This document shows, piece by piece, positions 8,780 to 18,388 of a stretch of 64,000 bases of DNA. The stretch lies in assembly GCF_900100265.1 (NCBI RefSeq), contig NZ_LT629696.1, forward strand, positions 744,001 through 808,000, read 5' to 3'. The stretch comes from Leifsonia sp. 466MF (GTDB taxonomy: Bacteria > Actinomycetota > Actinomycetes > Actinomycetales > Microbacteriaceae). The first letter of the stretch is position 1. Every line of letters begins with the position of its first letter. The notes beneath the pieces are model-generated. The model was not told where the DNA came from. It saw only the letters and a program-made list of their open reading frames with translations, and did no database searches. The position numbers and the translations under genes were made by a program.

Positions 8780-10666
8780 ATGGTGAAGTCCCAATCTGCC
8801 CCAGGCGGCGACAGGCACGCGACGCCCGCGTCGAACCCGGCCGTGACCTACCCGTCACGGCTCGGTCCGGCGGAGCGCGCCGCGGCGATCGCGGCGCTCA
8901 AAGACACGGAGCTCGACATCCTCGTGGTCGGCGGCGGCATCGTCGGAGCCGGATCCGCGGTGGATGCGGCGACCCGCGGTCTGACCACCGGGCTGGTGGA
9001 GGCGCGCGATTTCGCCTCCGGCACCTCCAGCCGCTCCTCCAAGCTGGTCCACGGCGGCATCCGGTACCTCGAGCAGCTCGACTTCCGCCTGGTCCGCGAG
9101 GCGCTCATCGAGCGCGGGCTGTTGCTGCAGCGCATCGCTCCGCACCTCGTGAAGCCCGTTCGCTTCCTGTACCCGCTGCACAAGCGGGTGTGGGAGCGCT
9201 TCTACATCGGCGCCGGCATGATGCTGTACGACATCTTCTCGTACAGCGGCGGGCGGCCTCCCGGCGTTCCGCACCACCGGCACCTCAGCAAGCGGCAGGT
9301 GCTGAACGCCATCCCGTCGATGAACAAGGACGCCCTGATCGGCGGCATCACGTACTACGACGCGCAGGTCGACGACGCCCGCTACGTCGCCAACCTCGTG
9401 CGCACGGCCGCGCACTACGGCGCCCACGTCGCCTCCCGCGTGCGGGTGGAGGGCTTCATCAAGGTCGGCGAGCGGGTGGTCGGCGTGCGCGCCCACGACC
9501 TCGAGACCGATGAGCGGTTCGACATCCGCGCCAAGCAGGTCGTCAACGCGACCGGCGTGTGGACGGACGACACGCAGTCGATGGTGGGGGAGCGCGGCCA
9601 GTTCAAGGTGCGCGCATCCAAGGGCATCCACCTCGTGGTGCCGCGGGACCGCTTCCAGTCGAAGATGGGCCTGCTGCTGCGCACCGAGAAGAGCGTGCTC
9701 TTCGTCATCCCGTGGGGCCGGCACTGGCTGATCGGCACGACGGACACCGACTGGCACCTCGACAAGGCGCACCCCGCGGCGACCGCCGCCGACATCGACT
9801 ACCTGCTCGCGCACGTCAACGAGATCCTCAACATCCCATTGACCCGGGAGGACGTCGAGGGCGTCTACGCGGGCCTCCGGCCGCTCCTCGCCGGTGAGTC
9901 CGAGCAGACGTCCAAGCTGTCGCGCGAGCATCTGGTCGCCCACTCGGTGCCGGGCCTCGTCGTGATCGCGGGCGGTAAGTGGACGACGTACCGGGTCATG
10001 GCGAAGGATGCGGTGGATGCCGCCGTAAGCGCGATCGACGGCAGGACTCCTCCCTCCACGACGATGGACATCGCCCTGGTCGGAGCCGAGGGATACCAGG
10101 CCGCGTGGAACCGCCGTCACCGGATCGCCCAGGAGTCCGGCCTCCACGTCGCCCGCATCGAGCACCTGCTGAACCGCTACGGCACGTTCGCGGAGGACAT
10201 CCTCGCGCTCATCCGCGAGGACCCGTCGCTGGCCGACCCGCTGCCCGGCGCGGACGACTACGTCGGCGCCGAGGTCGTCTATGCGGCGACGCACGAGGGC
10301 GCCCTCCACCTGGAGGACGTGCTCGCCCGCCGCACCCGCATCTCGATCGAGGCGTGGGACCGCGGCGCCTCCGCCGCCCCGGTCGCCGCGTCGCTGATGG
10401 CGCGGGTGCTCGGCTGGGATTCGGAGCGGGAGGAGCGCGAAGTGCGCACCTACCTGCGCCGGGTCGAGGCGGAGCGTGCCAGCCAGCTGCAGCCCGACGA
10501 CGAGTCCGCAGACCGCATCCGACTCGAAGCGCCCGACATCGTGGAGGCCGACGCCGAAGCTGCGAAGGCCGCCGCACCGAAGGCCGGCACCCCGACGAGC
10601 GCCGACCAGGCGCCGAAGCACGTCGAGGGCGCCGGTGCGGAGGACGCGCCCGGGACCGACGGGTAG
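8780..10666 (+). CDS. glpD: Aerobic glycerol-3-phosphate dehydrogenase/oxidase
   Basis: 628-aa FAD enzyme that oxidises sn-glycerol-3-phosphate to dihydroxyacetone phosphate at the membrane and feeds electrons to quinones. FAD-binding motif ILVVGGGIVGAGSAVDAATRG lies near residue 50, followed by ASGTSSRSSKLVHGGIRYLEQ, the classic GlpD block, and IPWGRHWLIGTTDTDW. The C-terminal DAO_C helical domain ends near residue 570. The final ~55 residues are an Ala/Asp/Glu-rich low-complexity tail not needed for catalysis. The start ATG 8780 has a GGAGAGGGAGAG ribosome site. The glycerophosphodiesterase at 17271 could supply substrate. Confidence 0.96.
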   Translation: MVKSQSAPGGDRHATPASNPAVTYPSRLGPAERAAAIAALKDTELDILVVGGGIVGAGSAVDAATRGLTTGLVEARDFASGTSSRSSKLVHGGIRYLEQLDFRLVREALIERGLLLQRIAPHLVKPVRFLYPLHKRVWERFYIGAGMMLYDIFSYSGGRPPGVPHHRHLSKRQVLNAIPSMNKDALIGGITYYDAQVDDARYVANLVRTAAHYGAHVASRVRVEGFIKVGERVVGVRAHDLETDERFDIRAKQVVNATGVWTDDTQSMVGERGQFKVRASKGIHLVVPRDRFQSKMGLLLRTEKSVLFVIPWGRHWLIGTTDTDWHLDKAHPAATAADIDYLLAHVNEILNIPLTREDVEGVYAGLRPLLAGESEQTSKLSREHLVAHSVPGLVVIAGGKWTTYRVMAKDAVDAAVSAIDGRTPPSTTMDIALVGAEGYQAAWNRRHRIAQESGLHVARIEHLLNRYGTFAEDILALIREDPSLADPLPGADDYVGAEVVYAATHEGALHLEDVLARRTRISIEAWDRGASAAPVAASLMARVLGWDSEREEREVRTYLRRVEAERASQLQPDDESADRIRLEAPDIVEADAEAAKAAAPKAGTPTSADQAPKHVEGAGAEDAPGTDG

Positions 10667-10696
10667 CGGCGGCGGCGCAGGCTGAGAAGCACCGCA

Positions 10697-10734
10697 GAAG
10701 GCCCTCCCGGAGTTCGCTCGCCGGGAGGGCCTTC
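10697..10734 (+). terminator. Terminator hairpin after glpD
   Basis: A perfect 14-bp stem (GAAGGCCCTCCCGG and its complement) around a 10-nt loop, 30 nt after the glpD stop and upstream of the antiporter operon. Confidence 0.9.
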
Positions 10735-10798
10735 GCACGCCTCCGGTAGGCTGGATGCATACCCCCCTTATGCCGGCCGGCCCGGCGGATGGAGACGG

Positions 10799-11332
10799 AT
10801 GATGGTAGACGTTCGACGGGTGAAGCTGCCCGGGGTCGGGGTGCTTCACACCTTCGTGACCGACGATGGCGGCAAAGTCGGCGTCATCGCGCACCGGTCC
10901 GGCCACAGCGACCTGATCACGTTCTCGGACCACGAAGACGGCAGCGACGTCACCAAGGTGTCGCTCCGGCTCAACGAGGATGAGGCCCACACGCTCGCGG
11001 AGCTGCTCGGCGGCACGCAGATCACCGAGGCTCTGACCGCGCTCGACCAGATCCCCGGTCTCAGCATCGACTGGTTCACCGTCGACTACGACGACTACAT
11101 CGCCGGTCAGCAGCTCGGCGCGCCCGGCGACCGCGGCTTCGTCGGCCTCACGGTCGTCGCGGTCGTGCGCGGGGACTCCGCCAACCCGGCGCCCGCTCCA
11201 GACTTCAAGGTGTTCCCCGGGGACACACTCGTGGTCGCCGGCACGCCGGAGAAGGTCGCGAAGGCGTTCTCGTTCTTCCGGACCGGCGAGGTCGCCCACC
11301 GTGTCACCGCCGACGCTCCGCCCGGAGGCTGA
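10799..11332 (+). CDS. TrkA-C domain regulatory subunit of a cation:proton antiporter (KhtT-like)
   Basis: 177-aa cytosolic protein with an N-terminal domain (MVDVRRVKLPGVGVLHTF) and a C-terminal RCK/TrkA-C ligand-binding domain (about 95-170) containing APDFKVFPGDTLVVAGTPEKVAKAFSFF. In the KhtTU and related systems this subunit gates a partner CPA2 antiporter in response to nucleotides or ions. The partner gene begins 6 bp downstream, which strongly supports the pairing. Start ATG 10799 or the next codon 10802; the upstream GGAGACGG is a plausible ribosome site. A -10-like TAGGCT lies near 10747. Confidence 0.88.
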   Translation: MMVDVRRVKLPGVGVLHTFVTDDGGKVGVIAHRSGHSDLITFSDHEDGSDVTKVSLRLNEDEAHTLAELLGGTQITEALTALDQIPGLSIDWFTVDYDDYIAGQQLGAPGDRGFVGLTVVAVVRGDSANPAPAPDFKVFPGDTLVVAGTPEKVAKAFSFFRTGEVAHRVTADAPPGG

Positions 11333-11338
11333 TCGACG

Positions 11339-12709
11339 ATGCATCTCGGCGAAGACCTCATCGTTCTCGGCATCCTCCTGCTCGTCGCGTACGTGCTCGG
11401 GCGCCTCGGCAGGTTGGTGAGTCTCCCCGCGATCCCCATCTACATGCTGGTCGGGTTGCTGGCCAGCCCGCACACCGGCTGGTTCCCGCTCAACTTCGAG
11501 AGCGACTACATCGAGCTCATCGCGATCTTCGGGCTCATCCTGCTGTTGTTCAACCTGGGTCTGGAGTTCGACCAGGACGAGTTCTTCGGCAACTTCGGCA
11601 AGCTGATCGTCTCCGGCGGCTCATACATCGTCATCAACATGGGCGTCGGCCTGATCTTCGGGTTCATGGTCGGATGGGGCACCCGCGAGGCGCTCATCAT
11701 CGCCGGCATGACGGCCACGTCGTCGTCGGCGATCGTCACCAAACTGCTCATCGAGCTGCGGCGGCTGGCGAACACCGAGACGCCGATGATCCTCGGTGTC
11801 ACCGTCGTCGAGGACATCTTCATCGCCATCTACCTGGCGATCGTCTCCGTGGTGCTCAGCGGCGAGACCGACTTCTGGCCCGTGGTCGGCAAGCTCGCCA
11901 TCGCGTTCGCCTTCCTCGTCGTGATGTTCACGATCGCGCGCTGGGGCGGCCGGTTCGTCTCGCGGCTGTTCCGCACGAAGGACGACGAGCTCTTCACCAT
12001 CCTCTTCTTCGGGTTCGCGGTGCTGTTCGCCGGCATCGGCGAGCTACTCGGCGTGACCGACGCGATCGGCGCCTTCCTCATCGGCCTCGTCCTCGGGGCG
12101 ACGAAGTACCGCCGCAAGATCGAGCAGATCGCCATCCCGCTCCGGGATGTGTTCGCCGCCTTCTTCTTCCTCAACTTCGGCCTCGCGCTCGATCCGGCGA
12201 AGTTCCCGTCCGTGCTCCTGCCCGTCGGGATCGCCGTCGTCATGACGATCGTGCTCAACATCGGGGCCGGCCAGTTCGTGGCCTGGATCAACGGGATGGG
12301 CGTGCAGGCCGGCATCAACACCACGGTCATCCTTCAGAACCGTGGAGAGTTCGCCCTCATCCTCGCCACGCTGTCGCTCGCCGCAGGACTGGACGAGCGC
12401 ATCCAGCCGTTCGCCGGCCTCTATGTGCTCATCATGGCGATCATCGGCCCGATCCTCGCAGCGAACTCCGAGAAGATCGGTGCGATGATCCTACGGTCCG
12501 GCCCGTCACGCCGACGGGAACGGAAGAAGACGAAGAAGCGCGAGCCGATGCTGGACGAGGAGATCGCCCTGGTCGAGGCCGCGACCGCAGACCTCGACTC
12601 CGATGCCCGGCGCGCGACGGAGAGCGTCGACGAGACGCAGCGGGCCGTCGACAGGATGGTCGAGCGGGCCATGCAGGATGACACGAGCGGCGAACGGGAA
12701 CGGGACTGA
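11339..12709 (+). CDS. CPA2-family cation:proton antiporter (KefB/KhtU-like)
   Basis: 456-aa membrane protein with 12-13 hydrophobic helices. The Na+/H+ exchanger core includes ATSSSAIVTKLLIELRRLANTETPMILGVTVVEDIF, where the acidic residues of the transport helix lie, and GVTDAIGAFLIGLVLG. The charged C-terminal tail after ~residue 385 is short (KKTKKREPMLDEE) and has no fused TrkA-N domain, which fits regulation by the separate TrkA-C subunit encoded immediately upstream. It probably exports K+ or Na+ in exchange for protons. The stop codon TGA (12707-12709) is followed immediately by the SURF1 reading frame. Confidence 0.92.
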   Translation: MHLGEDLIVLGILLLVAYVLGRLGRLVSLPAIPIYMLVGLLASPHTGWFPLNFESDYIELIAIFGLILLLFNLGLEFDQDEFFGNFGKLIVSGGSYIVINMGVGLIFGFMVGWGTREALIIAGMTATSSSAIVTKLLIELRRLANTETPMILGVTVVEDIFIAIYLAIVSVVLSGETDFWPVVGKLAIAFAFLVVMFTIARWGGRFVSRLFRTKDDELFTILFFGFAVLFAGIGELLGVTDAIGAFLIGLVLGATKYRRKIEQIAIPLRDVFAAFFFLNFGLALDPAKFPSVLLPVGIAVVMTIVLNIGAGQFVAWINGMGVQAGINTTVILQNRGEFALILATLSLAAGLDERIQPFAGLYVLIMAIIGPILAANSEKIGAMILRSGPSRRRERKKTKKREPMLDEEIALVEAATADLDSDARRATESVDETQRAVDRMVERAMQDDTSGERERD

Positions 12710-12765
12710 CCATCGAGACGACCACGGGGGCCGAGCCGATCGCCGGCGAGACCACCCTCTTCCAG

Positions 12766-13593
12766 ATGATGCGGCGCCCGCGGTGGATCGGCGCGCTGGT
12801 GTTCGCGCTGCTCCTCGCCGCCGGGTTCGCCTGGCTCGGTCAGTGGCAGCTCGAGCGGGCCGTCGAATCGGGAAAGGCCGTCGAGGCTCCCAGTGAGACC
12901 GTGCTCCCGCTCGCGGATGTCGCCGGTCCGTCGTCGCCCCTCCGCGATGTGGCCGTCGGGCAGCTGGTCGAGTTCACCGGGACGTTCGTGCCCGAGGACT
13001 ACCAGCTGCTTCACGACCGGCTCAACAAGGGACGCAGCGGCTGGTGGGTCGTCGGTCACGTGAACCTCGAGCGCGACGGCCGTCCGGTCGCGCTCGCCGT
13101 CGCACGGGGGTGGGCTCCCGACAAGGCGTCCGCGCAGGCGGCGGTCGAGCGGCTGTCGCGGCAGGCGGACACGGATCCGCAGCGCATCGTCGGTCGCATC
13201 CTGCCCGACGAGCAGCCCGAGGTGCCGACCGACAAGAAGGATCCGACGGCGATGCGCACGCTCGGCGTCGGCGCCCTCTACAACTTGTGGACCGGGGTCG
13301 ACGGCATGCCCGTCTATGCGGCCTACGTCGTCGAGCGTGGGGCGCCCGCCGGGCTGGTCCAGATCTACTCGCCCCCGCCGATCGCCCAGACCGAGCTGAA
13401 CTGGCTCAACATCTTCTACGCGGCCGAGTGGATCATCTTCGCCGGGTTCGCGGTCTTCCTCTGGTACCGCCTCGTGAAGGACGCGAAGCAGCGGGAGGAC
13501 GAGCTGCGCGAGGAGCAGCTGCTCGAACGTGAGAAGCGTGAGAAGCAGGATGCGATGGCCGGGAAGAACCCCCAGTCCGAGCCTTTAGAATAG
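12766..13593 (+). CDS. SURF1 family cytochrome oxidase biogenesis protein
   Basis: Predicted 275 aa with the SURF1 layout: an N-terminal transmembrane helix (WIGALVFALLLAAGFAWLGQWQLERA), an extracytoplasmic domain with the conserved GRSGWWVVGHVNL and PVYAAYVVER segments, and a second helix near the C-terminus (IFYAAEWIIFAGFAVFLWYRL). A charged cytosolic tail follows. SURF1 proteins help assemble the haem a3/CuB centre of aa3 cytochrome oxidase. The start is uncertain: no clear ribosome site precedes ATG 12766. The frame is open upstream to a CTG at 12706 that would overlap the antiporter stop and add 20 residues (TIETTTGAEPIAGETTLFQ), as many homologues have. Confidence 0.88.
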   Translation: MMRRPRWIGALVFALLLAAGFAWLGQWQLERAVESGKAVEAPSETVLPLADVAGPSSPLRDVAVGQLVEFTGTFVPEDYQLLHDRLNKGRSGWWVVGHVNLERDGRPVALAVARGWAPDKASAQAAVERLSRQADTDPQRIVGRILPDEQPEVPTDKKDPTAMRTLGVGALYNLWTGVDGMPVYAAYVVERGAPAGLVQIYSPPPIAQTELNWLNIFYAAEWIIFAGFAVFLWYRLVKDAKQREDELREEQLLEREKREKQDAMAGKNPQSEPLE

Positions 13594-13597
13594 GCCC

Positions 13598-14047
13598 ATG
13601 CCCCTCGCTCCCAAGCTCGAAGACTTCCCGAAGATCCGCGGGGCGCTCCGGTTCTACCAGGTGTTCGCGTACGTCACGGGCATCATGCTGCTGCTCCTGT
13701 GCGCCGAGATGGTCGTCAAGTACGGGCTCGGCTACGAGCTCTTCGCATTCAGCAACTACGGCGCGCTGACCTTCGTCCCCGTCGAGACCGCCGTCGCTCC
13801 GACCGGGGTGGACCTGAGCACGGGCATCCTCATCGCACACGGCTGGCTGTACGTCGTGTACCTGATCTCCGACTTCCGCCTGTGGAGCCTGATGCGCTGG
13901 CCGTTCACGAAGTTCGTGATGATCGCCCTCGGCGGCGTCGTCCCGTTCCTCTCGTTCTTCGTGGAGGCGCGCATCACCAAGCAGGTGAAGTCCTACCTGG
14001 CCGGCCGCGAGGCCGAGGCAGCCGACCTCGTGGAGGCGACACATTAG
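13598..14047 (+). CDS. DUF3817 domain membrane protein
   Basis: 149-aa protein with three or four hydrophobic helices. The DUF3817 pattern begins [26 protein letters not shown] and continues with [47 protein letters not shown]. Function is unknown; the family is widespread in actinobacteria and often sits beside guaA, as here. The start ATG 13598 has TAGAAT (13586-13591) exactly 6 nt upstream, so it can be transcribed as a leaderless mRNA independently of the SURF1 gene, whose last codons contain this promoter. Confidence 0.9.
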   Translation: MPLAPKLEDFPKIRGALRFYQVFAYVTGIMLLLLCAEMVVKYGLGYELFAFSNYGALTFVPVETAVAPTGVDLSTGILIAHGWLYVVYLISDFRLWSLMRWPFTKFVMIALGGVVPFLSFFVEARITKQVKSYLAGREAEAADLVEATH

Positions 14048-14072
14048 CGGCGAGACAAGGAGCCCTGACCCG

Positions 14073-15686
14073 ATGAGCACGGATGCGGCGTTCACCGATC
14101 TTCTGGGCGGAGCCGACTCCGCCAACCCGTCCGGGCCCGTCCTGGTCGTCGACTTCGGCGCGCAGTACGCGCAGCTGATCGCCCGGCGCGTACGCGAGGC
14201 GAACGTGTACTCGGAGATCGTCCCGCACACGGTGACCGCGTCCGAGGTCGCTGCCAAGCGCCCCTCCGGGATCGTGCTCTCGGGCGGACCGTCCTCGGTG
14301 TACGAGGAGGGCGCACCGCGGCTCGACGAGGCCATCCTCGACCTCGGCGTCCCCGTGCTCGGCATCTGCTACGGCTTCCAGGTCATGGCGACCGCGCTCG
14401 GCGGCGAGGTCGCGAAGACCGGCCAGCGCGAGTACGGCTCGACCGCCGTGCGGATCAGCGACTCCGGCATCCTGCTCGACGGCCAGCCGGAGGAGCAGAC
14501 GGCCTGGATGAGCCACGGCGACTCGGTCGCCCGCGCGCCAGAAGGGTTCGACGTCCTCGCGTCGACCGACGGAACGCCCGTCGCCGCCTTCGCGAACGAC
14601 GAGCGCAAGCTGTATGGCGTCCAGTGGCATCCCGAGGTCAAGCACTCCACCTACGGCCAGGCCGTTCTCGAGAACTTCCTCCACCGGGCCGCCGGCATCC
14701 CGGCCGACTGGAACAGCGGCAACGTGATCGCAGACCAGGTGGCGGCAATCCGTGCCCAGGTCGGTTCGGGCCGTGTGATCTGCGCGCTCTCGGGCGGGGT
14801 CGACTCCGCCGTCGCCGCTGCGCTGGTCCACGAGGCCGTCGGCGACCAGCTGGTCTGCGTGTTCGTCGACCACGGCCTTCTCCGCAAGGATGAGGCGCGC
14901 CAGGTCGAAGAGGACTACGTCAAGGCGACGGGCGTCCGGCTCGTGACCGTCGATGCGCAGAAGCAGTTCCTCGACGCGCTCTCCGGCGTCAGCGACCCGG
15001 AGACGAAGCGCAAGATCATCGGCCGCGAGTTCATCCGCGTCTTCGAGAAGGCTCAGGCCGACCTGATCGCCGAGGCGGCCAGCGAGGGCGACCCCATCCG
15101 CTTCCTCGTCCAGGGCACCCTGTACCCGGACGTCGTGGAGTCGGGCGGCGGCACGGGCACGGCCAACATCAAGAGTCACCACAACGTCGGCGGCCTGCCC
15201 GAGGACCTCCAGTTCGAACTGGTCGAGCCACTCCGCACGCTGTTCAAGGACGAGGTGCGCGCCATCGGACGCGAGCTCGGACTGCCGGAGGAGATCGTCT
15301 CCCGCCAGCCGTTCCCCGGACCGGGCCTCGGCATCCGCATCGTCGGAGAGGTCACCCAGGAGCGTCTCGATCTGCTGCGCGACGCCGACGCCATCGTGCG
15401 CGCGGAGCTCACGGCCGCAGGCCTCGACGCCGAGATCTGGCAGTGCCCCGTTGTGCTGCTCGCGGACGTGCGCTCGGTCGGCGTGCAGGGCGACGGCCGC
15501 ACCTACGGGCACCCCATCGTGCTGCGCCCGGTCTCCAGCGAGGACGCCATGACGGCCGACTGGACCCGCCTGCCGTACGACCTGCTGGCGAAGATCTCGA
15601 ACCGCATCACCAACGAGGTGGATGGCGTGAACCGGGTCGTGCTCGACGTCACGTCGAAGCCGCCGGGGACCATCGAGTGGGAGTGA
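14073..15686 (+). CDS. guaA: GMP synthase (glutamine-hydrolysing)
   Basis: 537-aa enzyme converting XMP to GMP using ATP and glutamine. The N-terminal class I glutamine amidotransferase domain has the nucleophile Cys in [12 protein letters not shown] and the His/Glu pair in [11 protein letters not shown]. The ATP-pyrophosphatase domain carries the PP-loop [15 protein letters not shown]. The C-terminal dimerisation domain includes [18 protein letters not shown] and ends in the usual KPPGTIEWE. Normal length. It follows DUF3817 by 25 bp, so co-transcription is likely, and a bidirectional hairpin ends the unit. Confidence 0.97.
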   Translation: MSTDAAFTDLLGGADSANPSGPVLVVDFGAQYAQLIARRVREANVYSEIVPHTVTASEVAAKRPSGIVLSGGPSSVYEEGAPRLDEAILDLGVPVLGICYGFQVMATALGGEVAKTGQREYGSTAVRISDSGILLDGQPEEQTAWMSHGDSVARAPEGFDVLASTDGTPVAAFANDERKLYGVQWHPEVKHSTYGQAVLENFLHRAAGIPADWNSGNVIADQVAAIRAQVGSGRVICALSGGVDSAVAAALVHEAVGDQLVCVFVDHGLLRKDEARQVEEDYVKATGVRLVTVDAQKQFLDALSGVSDPETKRKIIGREFIRVFEKAQADLIAEAASEGDPIRFLVQGTLYPDVVESGGGTGTANIKSHHNVGGLPEDLQFELVEPLRTLFKDEVRAIGRELGLPEEIVSRQPFPGPGLGIRIVGEVTQERLDLLRDADAIVRAELTAAGLDAEIWQCPVVLLADVRSVGVQGDGRTYGHPIVLRPVSSEDAMTADWTRLPYDLLAKISNRITNEVDGVNRVVLDVTSKPPGTIEWE

Positions 15687-15700
15687 TCCCGCACTGACGA

Positions 15701-15739
15701 CGAAGGCCCGGGATGCTGAACCAGCATCCCGGGCCTTCG
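15701..15739. terminator. Bidirectional terminator between guaA and the Bax-inhibitor gene
   Basis: A perfect 17-bp stem (CGAAGGCCCGGGATGCT and its complement) with a 5-nt loop. It lies between two converging genes, 14 nt after guaA and 16 nt after the other stop, so it can serve both strands. Confidence 0.88.
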
Positions 15740-15755
15740 TCGTGAAACGTGGGTG

Positions 15756-16547
15756 TCAGTCGCGCGAGATCGCCAGCATGCGGAGGATCTCGAGGTACAG
15801 CCAGATGACCGTGACCATGATGCCGAAGGCACCCGACCAGCCGTAGATGCGCGGGGCGCGGTTCGCGACACCCTGCTTGATCGCATCGAAGTCGAGCACC
15901 AGCGAGTAGGCGCCGAGCAGGACGACCAGGAGGCCGATGATCAGGCCCAGCTTGATGCCGGTGTTGCCGAGCTCGACGCTGTTCAGGCCGAAGCTTCCGC
16001 CGGTCACGCCCGTCCACATCAGGACCAGGTTGACCAGCGAGTAGGCGAGGTAGCCGAACATCGCGATGAGGAAGATCTTCGTCGCCTTCGCGGAGGCGCG
16101 GATCTTGCCTGAGGCGAAGAGCGCCAGAGTCACGCCCACGACGGCGAACGTCGCGATGACCGCCTGGATGACGATGCCCGACCACTGCGACTCGAAGAAC
16201 ATCGAGATGGCGCCGAGGAAGATGCCCTGCGCGGCCGAGTATCCGAGGATCAGGCCGGGGGACGGCTTGCGCTTGAAGATGTTGACGAGCGCCAGCACGA
16301 AGCCGACGATCGCGGCGGGGATGGCGAGAACAGGGACGAACCAGCCGACGCCGGCGCCCGCGAGCAGGAGAACGAAGCAGATCGCCGTCTTGGTGATGGT
16401 GTCTTCGACCGTCATCCGGTCGGTGTCCACGGCCGTCGCCGACGGCGACTGGTACATCTGCTCCAGTTTCTCGGCGGAGACGGTCGCCGCCTGACCGTTG
16501 GTGGAGAACGCCGGGTTCGTAGAGAAGGCCGGGTTGTTGAGTGCCAT
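15756..16547 (-). CDS. Bax inhibitor-1/YccA family membrane protein
   Basis: 263-aa protein with a polar N-terminal region containing a short duplication (NPAFSTNPAFSTN), then seven hydrophobic helices typical of the BI-1/TMBIM fold. Conserved pieces include TITKTAICFVLLLAGAGVGW, GLILGYSAAQGIFLGAISMFFESQWSGIVIQAV and ALVLDFDAIKQGVANRAPRIYGWSGAFGIMVTVIWLYLEILRML. The paired acidic residues near the C-terminus (VLDFDAI) correspond to the pH-sensing aspartates of bacterial BI-1 calcium-leak channels. The exact role in bacteria is not settled. Monocistronic and convergent with guaA. Confidence 0.9.
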   Translation of the reverse strand: MALNNPAFSTNPAFSTNGQAATVSAEKLEQMYQSPSATAVDTDRMTVEDTITKTAICFVLLLAGAGVGWFVPVLAIPAAIVGFVLALVNIFKRKPSPGLILGYSAAQGIFLGAISMFFESQWSGIVIQAVIATFAVVGVTLALFASGKIRASAKATKIFLIAMFGYLAYSLVNLVLMWTGVTGGSFGLNSVELGNTGIKLGLIIGLLVVLLGAYSLVLDFDAIKQGVANRAPRIYGWSGAFGIMVTVIWLYLEILRMLAISRD

Positions 16548-16587
16548 GAGCTCCTCGTTCTATGGGTGGACCGGTTAACGGTCGTCT

Positions 16588-17184
16588 TCAGTCAAATCTA
16601 CGGGGTTCTTTTCTGAGAGTTCTGACAGATTGCCATGAATCGAATCGGATGGCGATCCATTTCGCGAGCCACGCGCCCCCGACGATGACCGCCGTGCTCG
16701 TGGCGATGGTGATCCAGCCGTGCTCGTAGTCGTGCACGAACAGCGGGAGGAGGACGCTCCACGCGACCGGGAGGACGAGAACGGCGAACGAGGGGAGCGG
16801 GCGGAGCCGGACGAGCAGCCAGGCCGCGAGGACGACCGCGTAGCACCAGGCGAAGCCGGAGCCGCCCAGCATGAGCCAGGTGAAACCCAGGACGGGAAGG
16901 GGGACGGCGACGCGCCGGCCGATCGTCGACGGGAGCACGGCCCAGCCGGCCGGCTGCATGAGCGATCCGATGAGGAGGAGCGTGAGGCTGTACGTCGTGG
17001 TCCCGAGCACGCACGCGGTTCCGACGACGAGCATCGCGAGTCCGACGATCAGGCGGGGGCGGTAGGCGCCCCAGCGGAGCGGGAGCAGAGACGCGGGCTC
17101 CCTCCAGCCGCCGCGTGCAGGCGTGCCGGTGTCCGGCCGGGCGGGGTCGCGGGGCGCGGGGGCCGTGTTGGGATCGGCGGACAC
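16588..17184 (-). CDS. Hypothetical multi-pass membrane protein
   Basis: 198-aa protein I cannot assign to a named family. The first 35 residues are Pro/Ala/Arg-rich and cytosolic, followed by five or six hydrophobic helices, for example LIVGLAMLVVGTACVLGTTTYS and VLVLPVAWSVLLPLFVHDY, and a basic C-terminus (RTLRKEPRRFD). The start is GTG 17184; a weak -10-like CAGAAT lies 6 nt upstream on the minus strand. The intergenic region to the divergent glycerophosphodiesterase is only 86 bp and holds both promoters. Confidence 0.75.
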   Translation of the reverse strand: MSADPNTAPAPRDPARPDTGTPARGGWREPASLLPLRWGAYRPRLIVGLAMLVVGTACVLGTTTYSLTLLLIGSLMQPAGWAVLPSTIGRRVAVPLPVLGFTWLMLGGSGFAWCYAVVLAAWLLVRLRPLPSFAVLVLPVAWSVLLPLFVHDYEHGWITIATSTAVIVGGAWLAKWIAIRFDSWQSVRTLRKEPRRFD

Positions 17185-17270
17185 CCGTCGATTCTGGCAC
17201 TCCTCACGCGTCGACGACCCGGCATGTCGGTGCCCGGGGTGGCATGCGTGCTCCGAGCTAGGATCGGGCC

Positions 17271-18338
17271 ATGCGCGCGCGAACGGCTCCGGTTGTCATC
17301 GGCCACCGCGGGGCTCCGGGGTATCGGCCGGAGCACACGCAGGGCTCGTACGAGCTGGCGTTCCAGCTCGGTGCCGACGCCGTCGAGCCCGACATCGTGG
17401 CGACGAAGGACGGAGTGCTCGTCCTCCGGCATGAGAACGAGATCTCGGGAACGACGGATGTCGCGGACCACACGGAGTTCGCCGATCGCCGGACGACCAA
17501 GGAGGTCGACGGGGTCGCGCTGACCGGCTGGTTCACCGAGGACTTCACCTGGGACGAACTGTCGACGCTGCGGGCGCGGGAGCGCATCCCGGCTCTGCGG
17601 CAGCACAGCTCGACCTTCGACGGGCACTACCCGATCCTCCGCCTGCGTGACCTGCTCGAGCTGATCGATCGCACGGGCGAGGGCTCTGGGCGGCCGCCGG
17701 GTCTCGTGGCCGAGCTGAAGCACGCGACGTACTTCGAGGCGGCGGGGTACCCGCTGGACGAACTGCTGTTGCGGGATCTCGCGGACGCGGGCTGGACGGA
17801 TCGAGCCGGGGTGGTGGTCGAGAGCTTCGAGCGCACCGTCCTGGTGAAGCTGCACGACCGCGGCTTCCGAGGTCGCCGCGTGTATCTGCTGGAGGATTCC
17901 GGCGCTCCGGCGGACCGTGTCGCCGCCCTCGGATCGTCGGCACCCGGGTACGACGCCGATCTCAGCCTGCGCGGTCTGTACGCGCTGGGCTCGGCGGCCC
18001 CGTCGGCAGCCGATCGGGTCGACGGAATCAGCGTCGAGACGTCGCTGGTGCTGTCCTCCGGCTCGGTGTCGATGGCGCTGTTCGGGGAGGACGACGGGGC
18101 GGACGTCGGCGCGGTCACGTCCGATCTGGTCGATCTCGCGCATTCCGCGGGTCTCGCCGTGTTCTGCTGGACGCTGCGTCCGGAGAACGGGATGCTCCCC
18201 GCCGAGTTCCGGACCGAGGGCGCGGAGGCGGCCTGGGGGGATTGGCGACGCCACTTCTCGATCCTGCTGCACTCGGGAGTGGACGGCGTGTTCGCCGACC
18301 ATCCTGACCTGGCGGTGGCCGTGCGCGACGGTCGCTGA
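17271..18338 (+). CDS. glpQ: Glycerophosphodiester phosphodiesterase
   Basis: 355-aa GDPD-family TIM barrel hydrolysing glycerophosphodiesters to glycerol-3-phosphate and an alcohol. Active-site motifs: VIGHRGAPGYRPEHTQGSY (metal and catalytic His) and AVEPDIVATKDGVLVLRHE (metal Glu/Asp and second His). No signal peptide is visible, unlike secreted GlpQ enzymes, so it is predicted cytosolic. Its product would feed glpD at 8780. Start ATG 17271 with TAGGAT (17259-17264) 6 nt upstream indicates a leaderless transcript. The gene symbol is by function, not proven orthology. Confidence 0.92.
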   Translation: MRARTAPVVIGHRGAPGYRPEHTQGSYELAFQLGADAVEPDIVATKDGVLVLRHENEISGTTDVADHTEFADRRTTKEVDGVALTGWFTEDFTWDELSTLRARERIPALRQHSSTFDGHYPILRLRDLLELIDRTGEGSGRPPGLVAELKHATYFEAAGYPLDELLLRDLADAGWTDRAGVVVESFERTVLVKLHDRGFRGRRVYLLEDSGAPADRVAALGSSAPGYDADLSLRGLYALGSAAPSAADRVDGISVETSLVLSSGSVSMALFGEDDGADVGAVTSDLVDLAHSAGLAVFCWTLRPENGMLPAEFRTEGAEAAWGDWRRHFSILLHSGVDGVFADHPDLAVAVRDGR

Positions 18339-18388
18339 CCACGCTCGCGGCCGAATGACGGTGGCAGCGACTAAAATCGACTGCAGAC

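Noticed and set aside
8855..11473. 872-codon open frame antisense to glpD and the antiporter subunit
   Set aside because: It spans two real genes and a terminator hairpin on the other strand and shows only Arg/Asp/Gly-rich shadow composition.
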